DNA of 64,000 bases from Chaetoderma sp. LZ-2023a (GCA_034401795.1 CM067370.1:50318414-50382413); one strand, 5' to 3'; positions 1 to 28,290 are shown, numbered from the stretch's first letter. A program made the numbers and translations. The notes: generated by a model from the letters alone, not told the origin.

Positions 1-3000
1 AATATATAAGCCTCTTACTTTACTTTCAATATGTAAGCCTCTTACTTTACTTTCAATATATAAGCCTCTTACTTTACTTTCAATATATAAGCCTCTTACT
101 TTACTTTCAATATATAAGCCTCTTACTTTACTTTCAATATATAAGCCTCTTACTTTACTTCCAATATATAAGCCTCTTACTTTTCCTCCAATATGCAAGC
201 CTCTTACTTTACTTCCAATATATAAGCCTCTTACTTTACTTCCAATATATAAGCCTCTTACTTTACTTCCAATATATAAGCCTCTTACTTTACTTTCAAT
301 ATATAAGCCTCTTACTTTACTTCCAATATGTAAGCCTCTTACTTTACTTCCAATATATAAGCCTCTTACTTTTCCTCCAATATATAAGCCTCTTACTTTA
401 CTTCCAATATATAAGCCTCTTACTTTACTTCCAATATATAAGCCTCTTACTTTACTTCCAATATATAAGCCTCTTACTTTACTTCCAATATATAAGCCTC
501 TTACTTTACTTTCAATATATAAGCCTCTTACTTTACTTTCAATATATAAGCCTCTTACTTTACTTCCAATATGTAAGCCTCTTACTTTACTTTCAATATA
601 TAAGCCTCTTACTTTTCCTCCAATATATAAGCCTCTTACTTTACTTTCAATATATAAGCCTCTTACTTTACTTTCAATATATAAGCCTCTTACTTTACTT
701 TGAATATATAAGCCTCTTACTTTACTTTCAATATATAAGCCTCTTACTTTACTTTCAATATATAAGCCTCTTACTTTACTTCCAATATGTAAGCCTCTTA
801 CTTTACTTTCAATATGTAAGCCTCTTACTTTACTTTCAATATATAAGCCTCTTACTTTACTTCCAATATGTAAGCCTCTTACTTTACTTCCAATATATAA
901 GCCTCTAACTTTACTTTCAATATATAAGCCTCTTACTTTACTTTCAATATATAAGCCTCTTACTTTACTTTCAATATATAAGCCTCTTACTTTACTTTCA
1001 ATATATAAGCCTCTTACTTTACTTCCAATATATAAGCTTCTTACTTTACATTCAATATATAAGCCTCTTACTTTACTTTCAATATATAAGCCTCTTACTT
1101 TACTTTCAATATATAAGCCTCTTACTTTACTTTCAATATGTAAGCCTCTTACTTTACTTCCAATATATAAGCCTCTTACTTTACATTCAATATATAAGCC
1201 TCTTACTTTACTTCCAATATATAAGCCTCTTACTTTACTTTCAATATATAAGCCTCTTACTTTACTTTCAATATATAAGCCTCTTACTTTACTTTCAATA
1301 TATAAGCCTCTTACTTTACTTTCAATATATAAGCCTCTTACTTTACTTTCAATATATAAGCCTCTTACTTTACTTCCAATATATAAGCCTCTTACTTTAC
1401 TTTCAATATATAAGCCTCTTACTTTACTTTCAATATATAAGCCTCTTACTTTACTTTCAATATATAAGCCTCTTACTTTACTTTCAATATATAAGCCTCT
1501 TACTTTTCCTCCAATATGTAAGCCTCTTACTTTACTTCCAATATATAAGCCTCTTACTTTACTTTCAATATGTAAGCCTCTTACTTTACTTTCAATATAT
1601 AAGCCTCTTACTTTACTTCCAATATGTAAGCCTCTTACTTTACTTTCAATATATAAGCCTCTTACTTTACTTCCAATATATAAGCCTCTTACTTTACTTT
1701 CAATATGTAAGCCTCTTACTTTACTTTCAATATATAAGCCTCTTACTTTTCCTCCAATATATAAGCCTCTTACTTTACTTTCAATATGTAAGCCTCTTAC
1801 TTTACTTTCAATATATAAGCCTCTTACTTTAGTTTCAATATATAAGCCTCTTACTTTACTTCCAATATATAGGCCCCCTACTTTACTTCCAATATGTAAG
1901 CCTCTTACTTTACTTTCAATATATAAGCCTCTTACTTTACTTCCAATATGTAAGCCTCTTACTTTACTTTCAATATATAAGCCTCTTACTTTACTTCCAA
2001 TATATAAGCCTCTTACTTTACTTTCAATATATAAGCCTCTTACTTTACTTTCAATATATAAGCCTCTTACTTTACTTCCAATATGTAAGCCTCTTACTTT
2101 ACTTCCAATATGTAAGCCTCTTACTTTACTTTCAATATGTAAGCCTCTTACTTTACTTTCAATATATAAGCCTCTTACTTTTCCTCCAATATGTAAGCCT
2201 CTTACTTTACTTTCAATATATAAGCCTCTTACTTTACTTCCAATATATAAGCCTCTTACTTTACTTTCAATATATAAGCCTCTTCCTTTACTTTCAATAT
2301 ATAAGCCTCTTACTTTACTTCCAATATGTAAGCCTCTTACTTTACTTCCAATATGTAAGCCTCTTACTTTACTTTCAATATGTAAGCCTCTTACTTTACT
2401 TTCAATATATAAGCCTCTTACTTTTCCTCCAATATGTAAGCCTCTTACTTTACTTTCAATATATAAGCCTCTTACTTTACTTTCAATATATAAGCCTCTT
2501 ACTTTACTTTCAATATATAAGCCTCTTACTTTTCCTCCAATATATAAGCCTCTTACATTACTTTCAATATATAAGCCTCTTACTTTACTTCCAATATATA
2601 AGCCTCTTACTTTACTTTCAATATATAAGCCTCTTACTTTACTTTCAATATATAAGCCTCTTACTTTACTTCCAATATGTAAGCCTCTTACTTTACTTCC
2701 AATATGTAAGCCTCTTACTTTACTTTCAATATGTAAGCCTCTTACTTTACTTTCAATATATAAGCCTCTTACTTTTCCTCCAATATGTAAGCCTCTTACT
2801 TTACATTCAATATATAAGCCTCTTACTTTACTTTCAATATATAAGCCTCTTACTTTACTTTCAATATATAAGCCTCTTACTTTTCCTCCAATATATAAGC
2901 CTCTTACTTTACTTTCAATATGTAAGCCTCTTACTTTACTTCCAATATATAAGCCTCTTACTTTACTTTCAATATATAAGCCTCTTACTTTACTTTCAAT

Positions 3001-6000
3001 ATATAATCCTCTTACTTTACTTCCAATATGTAAGCCTCTTACTTTACTTTCAATATGTAAGCCTCTTACTTTACTTCCAATATGTAAGCCTCTTACTTTA
3101 CTTTCAATATATAAGCCTCTTACTTTACTTCCAATATATAAGCCTCTTAATTTACTTTCAATATATAAGCCTCTTACTTTACTTTCAATATATAAGCCTC
3201 TTACTTTACTTTCAATATATAAGCCTCTTACTTTACTTTCAATATATAAGCCTCTTACTTTACTTCCAATATATAAGCCTCTTACTTTACTTTCAATATA
3301 TAAGCCTCTTACTTTACTTTCAATATATAAGCCTCTTACTTTACTTTCAATATATAAGCCTCTTACTTTATTTTCAATATATAAGCCTCTTACTTTACTT
3401 TCAATATATAAGCCTCTTACTTTTCCTCCAATATATAAGCCTCTTACTTTACTTTCAATATATAAGCCTCTTACTTTACTTTCAATATATAAGCCTCTTA
3501 CTTTACTTCCAATATGTAAGCCTCTTACTTTACTTCCAATATATAAGCCTCTTACTTTACTTTCAATATATAAGCCTCTTACTTTACTTTCAATATGTAA
3601 GCCTCTTACTTTACTTCCAATATGTAAGCCTCTTACTTTACTTTCAATATGTAAGCCTCTTACTTTACTTTCAATATATAAGCCTCTTACTTTACTTCCA
3701 ATATGTAAGCCTCTTACTTTACTTCCAATATGTAAGCCTCTTACTTTACTTTCAATATGTAAGCCTCTTACTTTACTTTCAATATATAAGCCTCTTACTT
3801 TTCCTCCAATATGTAAGCCTCTTACTTTACATTCAATATATAAGCCTCTTACTTTACTTTCAATATATAAGCCTCTTACTTTACTTTCAATATATAAGCC
3901 TCTTACTTTTCCTCCAATATATAAGCCTCTTACTTTACTTTCAATATGTAAGCCTCTTACTTTACTTCCAATATATAAGCCTCTTACTTTACTTTCAATA
4001 TATAAGCCTCTTACTTTACTTTCAATATATAATCCTCTTACTTTACTTCCAATATGTAAGCCTCTTACTTTACTTTCAATATGTAAGCCTCTTACTTTAC
4101 TTCCAATATGTAAGCCTCTTACTTTACTTTCAATATATAAGCCTCTTACTTTACTTCCAATATATAAGCCTCTTAATTTACTTTCAATATATAAGCCTCT
4201 TACTTTACTTTCAATATATAAGCCTCTTACTTTACTTTCAATATATAAGCCTCTTACTTTACTTTCAATATATAAGCCTCTTACTTTACTTCCAATATGT
4301 AAGCCTCTTACTTTACTTCCAATATATAAGCCTCTAACTTTACTTCCAATATATAAGCCTCTTACTTTACTTTCAATATATAAGCCTCTTACTTTACTTT
4401 CAATATATAAGCCTCTTACTTTACTTTCAATATATAAGCCTCTTACTTTACTTCCAATATGTAAGCCTATTACTTTACTTTCAATATATAAGCCTCTTAC
4501 TTTTCCTCCAATATATAAGCCTCTTACTTTACTTTCAATATATAAGCCTCTTACTTTACTTTCAATATATAAGCCTCTTACTTTACTTTGAATATATAAG
4601 CCTCTTACTTTACTTTCAATATATAAGCCTCTTACTTCACTTTCAATATATAAGCCTCTTACTTTACTTCCAATATGTAAGCCTCTTACTTTACTTTCAA
4701 TATGTAAGCCTCTTACTTTACTTTCAATATATAAGCCTCTTACTTTACTTCCAATATGTAAGCCTCTTACTTTACTTCCAATATATAAGCCTCTAACTTT
4801 ACTTTCAATATATAAGCCTCTTACTTTACTTTCAATATATAAGCCTCTTACTTTACTTTCAATATATAAGCCTCTTACTTTACTTTCAATATATAAGCCT
4901 CTTACTTTACTTCCAATATATAAGCTTCTTACTTTACATTCAATATATAAGCCTCTTACTTTACTTTCAATATATAAGCCTCTTACTTTACTTTCAATAT
5001 ATAAGCCTCTTACTTTACTTTCAATATGTAAGCCTCTTACTTTACTTCCAATATATAAGCCTCTTACTTTACATTCAATATATAAGCCTCTTACTTTACT
5101 TCCAATATATAAGCCTCTTACATTACTTTCAATATATAAGCCTCTTACTTTAATTTCAATATATAAGCCTCTTACTTTACTTTCAATATATAAGCCTCTT
5201 ACTTTACTTTCAATATATAAGCCTCTTACTTTACTTTCAATATATAAGCCTCTTACTTTACTTCCAATATATAAGCCTCTTACTTTACTTTCAATATATA
5301 AGCCTCTTACTTTACTTTCAATATATAAGCCTCTTACTTTACTTTCAATATATAAGCCTCTTACTTTACTTTCAATATATAAGCCTCTTACTTTTCCTCC
5401 AATATGTAAGCCTCTTACTTTACTTCCAATATATAAGCCTCTTACTTTACTTTCAATATGTAAGCCTCTTACTTTACTTTCAATATATAAGCCTCTTACT
5501 TTACTTCCAATATGTAAGCCTCTTACTTTACTTTCAATATATAAGCCTCTTACTTTACTTCCAATATATAAGCCTCTTACTTTACTTTCAATATGTAAGC
5601 CTCTTACTTTACTTTCAATATATAAGCCTCTTACTTTTCCTCCAATATATAAGCCTCTTACTTTACTTTCAATATGTAAGCCTCTTACTTTACTTTCAAT
5701 ATATAAGCCTCTTACTTTAGTTTCAATATATAAGCCTCTTACTTTACTTCCAATATATAGGCCCCCTACTTTACTTCCAATATGTAAGCCTCTTACTTTA
5801 CTTTCAATATATAAGCCTCTTACTTTACTTCCAATATGTAAGCCTCTTACTTTACTTTCAATATATAAGCCTCTTACTTTACTTCCAATATGTAAGCCTC
5901 TTACTTTACTTCCAATATGTAAGCCTCTTACTTTACTTTCAATATGTAAGCCTCTTACTTTACTTTCAATATATAAGCCTCTTACTTTTCCTCCAATATG

Positions 6001-9000
6001 TAAGCCTCTTACTTTACTTTCAATATATAAGCCTCTTACTTTACTTCCAATATATAAGCCTCTTACTTTACTTTCAATATATAAGCCTCTTCCTTTACTT
6101 TCAATATATAAGCCTCTTACTTTACTTCCAATATGTAAGCCTCTTACTTTACTTCCAATATGTAAGCCTCTTACTTTACTTTCAATATGTAAGCCTCTTA
6201 CTTTACTTTCAATATATAAGCCTCTTACTTTTCCTCCAATATGTAAGCCTCTTACTTTACTTTCAATATATAAGCCTCTTACTTTACTTTCAATATATAA
6301 GCCTCTTACTTTACTTTCAATATATAAGCCTCTTACTTTTCCTCCAATATATAAGCCTCTTACATTACTTTCAATATATAAGCCTCTTACTTTACTTCCA
6401 ATATATAAGCCTCTTACTTTACTTTCAATATATAAGCCTCTTACTTTACTTTCAATATATAAGCCTCTTACTTTACTTCCAATATGTAAGCCTCTTACTT
6501 TACTTCCAATATGTAAGCCTCTTACTTTACTTTCAATATGTAAGCCTCTTACTTTACTTTCAATATATAAGCCTCTTACTTTTCCTCCAATATGTAAGCC
6601 TCTTACTTTACATTCAATATATAAGCCTCTTACTTTACTTTCAATATATAAGCCTCTTACTTTACTTTCAATATATAAGCCTCTTACTTTTCCTCCAATA
6701 TATAAGCCTCTTACTTTACTTTCAATATGTAAGCCTCTTACTTTACTTCCAATATATAAGCCTCTTACTTTACTTTCAATATATAAGCCTCTTACTTTAC
6801 TTTCAATATATAATCCTCTTACTTTACTTCCAATATGTAAGCCTCTTACTTTACTTTCAATATGTAAGCCTCTTACTTTACTTCCAATATGTAAGCCTCT
6901 TACTTTACTTTCAATATATAAGCCTCTTACTTTACTTCCAATATATAAGCCTCTTAATTTACTTTCAATATATAAGCCTCTTACTTTACTTTCAATATAT
7001 AAGCCTCTTACTTTACTTTCAATATATAAGCCTCTTACTTTACTTTCAATATATAAGCCTCTTACTTTACTTCCAATATATAAGCCTCTTACTTTACTTT
7101 CAATATATAAGCCTCTTACTTTACTTTCAATATATAAGCCTCTTACTTTACTTTCAATATATAAGCCTCTTACTTTATTTTCAATATATAAGCCTCTTAC
7201 TTTACTTTCAATATATAAGCCTCTTACTTTTCCTCCAATATATAAGCCTCTTACTTTACTTTCAATATATAAGCCTCTTACTTTACTTTCAATATATAAG
7301 CCTCTTACTTTACTTCCAATATGTAAGCCTCTTACTTTACTTCCAATATGTAAGCCTCTTACTTTACTTTCAATATGTAAGCCTCTTACTTTACTTTCAA
7401 TATATAAGCCTCTTACTTTATTTTCAATATATAAGCCTCTTACTTTACTTTCAATATATAAGCCTCTTACTTTTCCTCCAATATATAAGCCTCTTACTTT
7501 ACTTTCAATATATAAGCCTCTTACTTTACTTCCAATATATAAGCCTCTTACTTTACTTCCAATATATAAGCCTCTTACTTTTCCTCCAATATATAAGCCT
7601 CTTACTTTACTTTCAATATATAAGCCTCTTACTTTACTGTCAATATATAAGCCTCTTACTTTACTTTCAATATATAAGCCTCTTACTTTACTTTCAATAT
7701 GTAAGCCTCTTACTTTACTTTCAATATATAAGCCTCTTACTTTTCCTCCAATATGTAAGCCTCTTACTTTACTTTCAATATATAAGCCTCTTACTTTTCC
7801 TCCAATATGTAAGCCTCTTACTTTACTTTCAATATGTAAGCCTCTTACTTTACTTTCAATATATAAGCCTCTTACTTTACTTTCAATATATAAGCCTCTT
7901 ACTTTACTTTCAATATATAAGCCTCTTACTTTACTTCCAATATGTAAGCCTCTTACTTTACTTCCAATATGTAAGCCTCTTACTTTACTTTCAATATATA
8001 AGCCTCTTACTTTACTTCCAATATATAAGCCTCTTACTTTACTTTCAATATATAAGCCTCTTCCTTTACTTTCAATATATAAGCCTCTTACTTTACTTCC
8101 AATATGTAAGCCTCTTACTTTACTTCCAATATGTAAGCCTCTTACTTTACTTTCAATATGTAAGCCTCTTACTTTACTTTCAATATATAAGCCTCTTACT
8201 TTTCCTCCAATATGTAAGCCTCTTACTTTACTTTCAATATATAAGCCTCTTACTTTACTTTCAATATATAAGCCTCTTACTTTACTTTCAATATATAAGC
8301 CTCTTACTTTTCCTCCAATATATAAGCCTCTTACATTACTTTCAATATATAAGCCTCTTACTTTACTTCCAATATATAAGCCTCTTACTTTACTTTCAAT
8401 ATATAAGCCTCTTACTTTACTTTCAATATATAAGCCTCTTACTTTACTTCCAATATGTAAGCCTCTTACTTTACTTCCAATATGTAAGCCTCTTACTTTA
8501 CTTTCAATATGTAAGCCTCTTACTTTACTTTCAATATATAAGCCTCTTACTTTTCCTCCAATATGTAAGCCTCTTACTTTACATTCAATATATAAGCCTC
8601 TTACTTTACTTTCAATATATAAGCCTCTTACTTTACTTTCAATATATAAGCCTCTTACTTTTCCTCCAATATATAAGCCTCTTACTTTACTTTCAATATG
8701 TAAGCCTCTTACTTTACTTCCAATATATAAGCCTCTTACTTTACTTTCAATATATAAGCCTCTTACTTTACTTTCAATATATAATCCTCTTACTTTACTT
8801 CCAATATGTAAGCCTCTTACTTTACTTTCAATATGTAAGCCTCTTACTTTACTTCCAATATGTAAGCCTCTTACTTTACTTTCAATATATAAGCCTCTTA
8901 CTTTACTTCCAATATATAAGCCTCTTAATTTACTTTCAATATATAAGCCTCTTACTTTACTTTCAATATATAAGCCTCTTACTTTACTTTCAATATATAA

Positions 9001-12000
9001 GCCTCTTACTTTACTTTCAATATATAAGCCTCTTACTTTACTTTCAATATATAAGCCTCTTACTTTACTTTCAATATATAAGCCTCTTACTTTACTTTCA
9101 ATATATAAGCCTCTTACTTTATTTTCAATATATAAGCCTCTTACTTTACTTTCAATATATAAGCCTCTTACTTTTCCTCCAATATATAAGCCTCTTACTT
9201 TACTTTCAATATATAAGCCTCTTACTTTACTTTCAATATATAAGCCTCTTACTTTACTTCCAATATGTAAGCCTCTTACTTTACTTCCAATATGTAAGCC
9301 TCTTACTTTACTTTCAATATGTAAGCCTCTTACTTTACTTTCAATATATAAGCCTCTTACTTTATTTTCAATATATAAGCCTCTTACTTTACTTTCAATA
9401 TATAAGCCTCTTACTTTTCCTCCAATATATAAGCCTCTTACTTTACTTTCAATATATAAGCCTCTTACTTTACTTCCAATATATAAGCCTCTTACTTTAC
9501 TTCCAATATATAAGCCTCTTACTTTTCCTCCAATATATAAGCCTCTTACTTTACTTTCAATATATAAGCCTCTTACTTTACTGTCAATATATAAGCCTCT
9601 TACTTTACTTTCAATATATAAGCCTCTTACTTTACTTTCAATATGTAAGCCTCTTACTTTACTTTCAATATATAAGCCTCTTACTTTTCCTCCAATATGT
9701 AAGCCTCTTACTTTACTTTCAATATATAAGCCTCTTACTTTTCCTCCAATATGTAAGCCTCTTACTTTACTTTCAATATGTAAGCCTCTTACTTTACTTT
9801 CAATATATAAGCCTCTTACTTTACTTTCAATATATAAGCCTCTTACTTTACTTTCAATATATAAGCCTCTTACTTTACTTCCAATATGTAAGCCTCTTAC
9901 TTTACTTCCAATATGTAAGCCTCTTACTTTACTTTCAATATGTAAGCCTCTTACTTTACTTTCAATATATAAGCCTCTTACTTTTCCTCCAATATGTAAG
10001 CCTCTTACTTTACTTTCAATATATAAGCCTCTTACTTTACTTCCAATATATAAGCCTCTTACTTTACTTCCAATATATAAGCCTCTTACTTTACTTTCAA
10101 TATATAAGCCTCTTACTTTACTTTCAATATATAAGCCTCTTACTTTACTTCCAATATGTAAGCCTCTTACTTTACTTTCAATATGTAAGCCTCTTACTTT
10201 ACTTCCAATATGTAAGCCTCTTACTTTACTTTCAATATATAAGCCTCTTACTTTACTTCCAATATATAAGCCTCTTACTTTATTTTCAATATATAAGCCT
10301 CTTACTTTACTTTCAATATATAAGCCTCTTACTTTACTTCCAATATATAAGCCTCTTACTTTACTTTCAATATATAAGCCTCTTACTTTACTTTCAATAT
10401 ATAAGCCTCTTACTTTACTTTCAATATATAAGCCTCTTACTTTACTTTCAATATATAAGCCTCTTACTTTACTTTCAATATATAAGCCTCTTACTTTACT
10501 TTCAATATATAAGCCTCTTACTTTACTTCCAATATATAAGCCTCTTACTTTACTTTCAATATATAAGCCTCTTACTTTACTTCCAATATATAAGCCTCTT
10601 ACTTTACTTCCAATATATAAGCCTCTTACTTTACTTTCAATATATAAGCCTCTTACTTTACTTCCAATATATAAGCCTCTTACTTTACTTTCAATATATA
10701 AGCCTCTTACTTTGCTTCCAATATATAAGCCTCTTACTTTACTTTCAATATATAAGCCTCTTACTTTACTTCCAATATATAAGCCTCTTACTTTACTTCC
10801 AATATATAAGCCTCTTACTTTTCTTTCAATATATAAGCCTCTTACTTTTCCTCCAATATGTAAGCCTCTTACTTTACTTTCAATATATAAGCCTCTTACT
10901 TTACTTTCAATATATAAGCCTCTTACTTTACTTTCAATATATAAGCCTCTTACTTTACTTCCAATATATAAGCCTCTTACTTTACTTTCAATATATAAGC
11001 CTCTTACTTTACTTTCAATATATAAGCCTCTTACTTTACTTTCAATATATAAGCCTCTTACTTTACTTTCAATATGTAAGCCTCTTACTTTACTTTCAAT
11101 ATATAAGCCTCTTACTTTACTTTCAATATATAAGCCTCTTACTTTACTTTCAATATATAAGCCTCTTACTTTACTTTCAATATATAAGCCTCTTACTTTT
11201 CCTCCAATATATAAGCCTCTTACTTTACTTTCAATATATAAGCCTCTTACTTTACTTTCAATATATAAGCCTCTTACTTTACTTTCAATATATAAGCCTC
11301 TTACTTTTCCTCCAATATGTAAGCCTCTTACTTTACTTTCAATATATAAGCCTCTTACTTTACTTTCAATATATAAGCCTCTTACTTTACTTTCAATATA
11401 TAAGCCTCTTACTTTACTTTCAATATATAAGCCTCTTACTTTTCCTCCAATATGTAAGCCTCTTACTTTACTTTCAATATATAAGCCTCTTACTTTACTT
11501 TCAATATATAAGCCTCTTACTTTACTTTCAATATATAAGCCTCTTACTTTACTTTCAATATATAAGCCTCTTACTTTACTTTCAATATATAAGCCTCTTA
11601 CTTTACTTTCAATATATAAGCCTCTTACTTTACTTTCAATATGTAAGCCTCTTACTTTACTTCCAATATATAAGCCTCTTACTTTACTTTCAATATATAA
11701 GCCTCTTACTTTACTTTCAATATATAAGCCTCTTACTTTACTTTCAATATATAAGCCTCTTATTTTACTTTCAATATATAAGCCTCTTACTTTACTTTCA
11801 ATATATAAGCCTCTTATTTTACTTTCAATATATAAGCCTCTTACTTTACTTTCAATATATAAGCCTCTTACTTTACTTCCAATATGTAAGCCTCTTACTT
11901 TACTTTTAATATATAAGCCTCTTACTTTACTTCCAATATATAAGCCTCTTACTTTACTTTCAATATATAAGCCTCTTACTTTACTTTCAATATATAAGCC

Positions 12001-12130
12001 TCTTACTTTACTTTCAATATATAAGCCTCTTATTTTACTTCCAATATATAAGCCTCTTACTTTTCCTCCAATATATAAGCCTCTTACTTTCCCTCCAATA
12101 TGTAAGCATATTACTTCACTTTTAATGTGT
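1..12130. repeat. 27-bp tandem satellite array, about 450 copies, with higher-order structure
   Basis: The monomer is 27 bp: CTTTCAATATATAAGCC followed by TCTTACTTTA. Frequent variants are CTTCC for CTTTC, ATATG for ATATA, and TTTTCCTCC for TTTACTTTC. The array starts before the window and decays between about 12085 and 12175. Rare variants recur at exact multiples of 27. A TTTGAAT variant at 701 recurs at 4589, GCTTC at 1031 recurs at 4919, and AGGCCCCCTA at 1871 recurs at 5759, all spaced 3888 bp (144 monomers). Further right the spacing becomes 3807 (2551 to 6358, 3002 to 6809), then 1971 or 1944 (6809 to 8780, 7639 to 9583). A 1026-bp duplication (3002 to 4028) is also visible. No net frameshift occurs over 12 kb. 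No gene is visible inside. Confidence 0.97.
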
Positions 12131-12468
12131 AAGCAGATTACTTCGGCTTCAATTTGACAACTTACTTTACATTCAATCTTGACATCCTTTAACAAGCAAA
12201 CGAGCTGTCCTTCAATTGTAATAATAGCTTTCGATTTTCTTAACTATGCACATGCATATATAGCACCAAAGGTTCAATTAACCGCTTGAAATAAATTCGT
12301 GGCTTCAGTTGTCACATCTATATAACGTTTCTTCCTTTGACAGGTACATTGGCTGCGGGAATTGTACTGGGCAATGTTCCGGGAATAGATGTAGGTAAAG
12401 ACATTGGCAGCGATTGGTCGCTCGTGGATTCAGTTGTCACATCTATATAACCTTACTTCCTTTGACAG

Positions 12469-25868
<13,400 letters not shown>

Positions 25869-26595
25869 CTCGTTCATTTATGCCGATAACTCATGAGGCG
25901 GATTTTTCTACTTAAATATTTGGATACATGCGATACATGGATACATGCGAGAATGCGACACTGATCCGATTGTGTTCAATCGATGCCACGTCACTGTAAT
26001 GTGTTGGCGAAACCAATATCAACGTCACAAGAAATTGATAGATTCCAATAGCTGCCTCTTGTCTCTCCTACTCGTATGCTTCCAAGTTTGTTTTAAGTCG
26101 AATTGCCAATGTACAGAAATATATGTACAATATGCTATGTACCTTACTGACTTGATAGCCATATGTACGTTTCTGCTTTTACCGATTACAAGGGCTCGCT
26201 AAGGCAATGCAACGGTAACACAGAAAACTAGAAAGGTATAGATTACGATAAATAAGCATGTCATGTCGGATTAGTGTCGCATTACAAGACAATACATTAT
26301 AGTGCCTCAGTATTCGCTGGTCTTAGATCGCTAGTGTTTTGACTCAGTGTCTCTGATTTAGAATCGAATGTAAACGGGAATTGCCAAGTCTTATTATCTG
26401 TTATAGGATAGCTAAATCTGACCGCGACTTCTAAAACTGCAATGTTAAAAAGCCCAAAGTGTGCATTGTAACAGAGAAACTCGGGAAGAATAGGATGCTG
26501 TAGATTTTACATAAATCATGTCAGACACTGCCAATGTCGTATGGTAGCGTAGCACTTATTAGATTATGATGCTTGTGTTGTTGGTGATGTCGGTG

Positions 26596-26685
26596 ATGTG
26601 GTGGTGGTGGTGGTGGTGGTGGTGATGGTGGTGGTGGTGGTGGTGGTGGCGGCGGCGACGGCGGCGGCGGTAGTAGTGATGGGGG

Positions 26686-26733
<48 letters not shown>

Positions 26734-26850
26734 GGTGGTGGTTGTGCTGGTGATTGTGGTGGTGCTGGTAGTGGTGGTGTTACTGCTGCTGCGGCTGCTG
26801 CCGCTGCTGCTGCCGCTGCTGCTGCTGCTGCTGGTTGTGGTGGTGGTGGT
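26596..26850. repeat. TGG/TGT/CTG triplet repeat tract
   Basis: A chain of TGG, GGC, TTG and GCTGCT triplets downstream of SLC9B copy A. Poly-Ala, Pro and His frames on the minus strand are repeat artefacts. Confidence 0.93.
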
Positions 26851-27690
26851 GGACTACCGCTTTCTCCGTTTAACTTCGCGATGATAATCAAAGATTTGTA
26901 GATCATAGATACGACATTTTGTCCCATATTCATCAATCAAACTATTGTATTGGTTTCCACTAAACATTGACGTCAGTTAATTAGTTTCAAGCCTCTGTTT
27001 TGTGAGATATATAATTCATGTAACAGCGTGCACTAACTGAATGAACGCCGGGAAATGCGGTTTATGGAATCATATGGCATGTTTGTTGTTAGTGCAATAT
27101 ATGTTCAATATTGTTATCTCCCTTTACTCGTAATAAAAGCTCTTGCTACCAAACTGTGGTTCAAGATTTACTGATGACACTCGTCTTATGCGTTACCTGG
27201 CAAGCATTGTTTTAACTGACGATTGGTGCCTTTGCTTCGAGAGAACAAGTTTACGGTGTACCAGAACTGGAGTATTTAGGTCATGATCAGGGCCTTGTCA
27301 AAAGTCATATAAATCGAATTACATTGGCTTCTGGCATGCTATATATCAAATTGAAGCAAAAGTGCGTTGTCTTGTAAAATATGTAATTTCGTTTTCTAAA
27401 GGTGTTTACCGAGGTTACGAGATCGTGTGCGTTGAAAGTGGGCAGAGTCACATTTCGATGTTTTGGCATTTATCCGACTATCAATCTTTTGACTAATGAT
27501 GAAATGCTTATCCATACTAGGACGTGGTAGCTTCGGCGAGCGTTCTGTTACCGTGCCGAGCTACTCTTCTATATCATTATGCCCTGTCCTCTATGGCCGT
27601 CATCTTCGTCCTTCTATTTTCCCTTCCACTATTAACGTTTTCAATGACGAGTCCGTGATAAAATAAATTCTTTTCGGAATAAAACATATT
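26851..27690. other. Intergenic, possible poly(A) signal only
   Basis: AATAAA at 27132-27137 is the first one I noticed after the copy A stop. Otherwise nothing is recognised. Confidence 0.35.
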
Positions 27691-27783
27691 CTGTTAAATA
27701 TTTTGAGATTAATATAACGGGACACCGTTGCTGCCTAAGGATGCAATGACTTCCAACCATATTAATCTCAAAATCTTCAACAG
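27691..27783. mobile_element. Palindromic MITE core, diverged family P member
   Basis: CTGTTAAATATTTTGAGATT at the left pairs with AATCTCAAAATCTTCAACAG at the right, with CCGTTGCTGCC in the loop, as in the other family P cores. Flanks are not clearly conserved. Confidence 0.65.
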
Positions 27784-28039
27784 CTGTATATTAGCGTCGG
27801 AATTGAGGTACAGGGAATTTATCGGTGAAATGGTTAAAAATCTGGAATGACTAGTGTCATATCTCTACAATAACATAGCTTTAGCATCCTGCCAGACGAG
27901 TCCGGGGAATGGTACAATGTTCATTTACAACAGTACTGACTAATGCGACTCTTATCTTCAAAAGCCTGCATGCCGTTGATTGCACACTTGCTAATTTCAT
28001 GCATTAAAATTGGACCAAAGCACAGGCTCGAAGAACCCT

Positions 28040-28290
28040 TAATTCCAATGAATATTTTGACACCAATTTGACTGGGGTGGGGCAGTTGCTACCTAGCAAC
28101 GCAACATCTCCCAGTCAAATTAGTTCCAAATATTCGGCAGAATGTTTACTAAATTGTAAATTCGTCAAAACATACAATTCATACACTAGTCACGAAATTG
28201 TCTATTTTCGGGACGAAGTTTTACGTCATCTGGATTATGACGTCTTGTACTTGAGTGAAAGATCGGATCCCTGCATTACATACTAATTCT
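28040..28290 (+). mobile_element. Palindromic MITE, family P
   Basis: The inverted-repeat core is TGAATATTTTGACACCAATT, then TTGACTGG, with the complement ending CCAAATATTCGGCAGAATG. It is followed by the family segment TAAATTGTAAA, ACATACAATTC and a terminal GATCGGATCCCTGCATTA. The left third is missing. Confidence 0.75.

Noticed and set aside
1-12130. CRISPR-like array
   Set aside because: Monomers follow each other without unique spacers, and the setting is eukaryotic.
10712-12157. 481-codon frame of LLSIYKPLT repeats as a protein gene
   Set aside because: It starts at a TTG, has no ATG, and is only the stop-free frame of the 27-bp satellite.
26559-26936. Poly-Pro/Ala/His frame on the minus strand
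   Set aside because: Product of the TGG/CTG triplet tract; no exon context.
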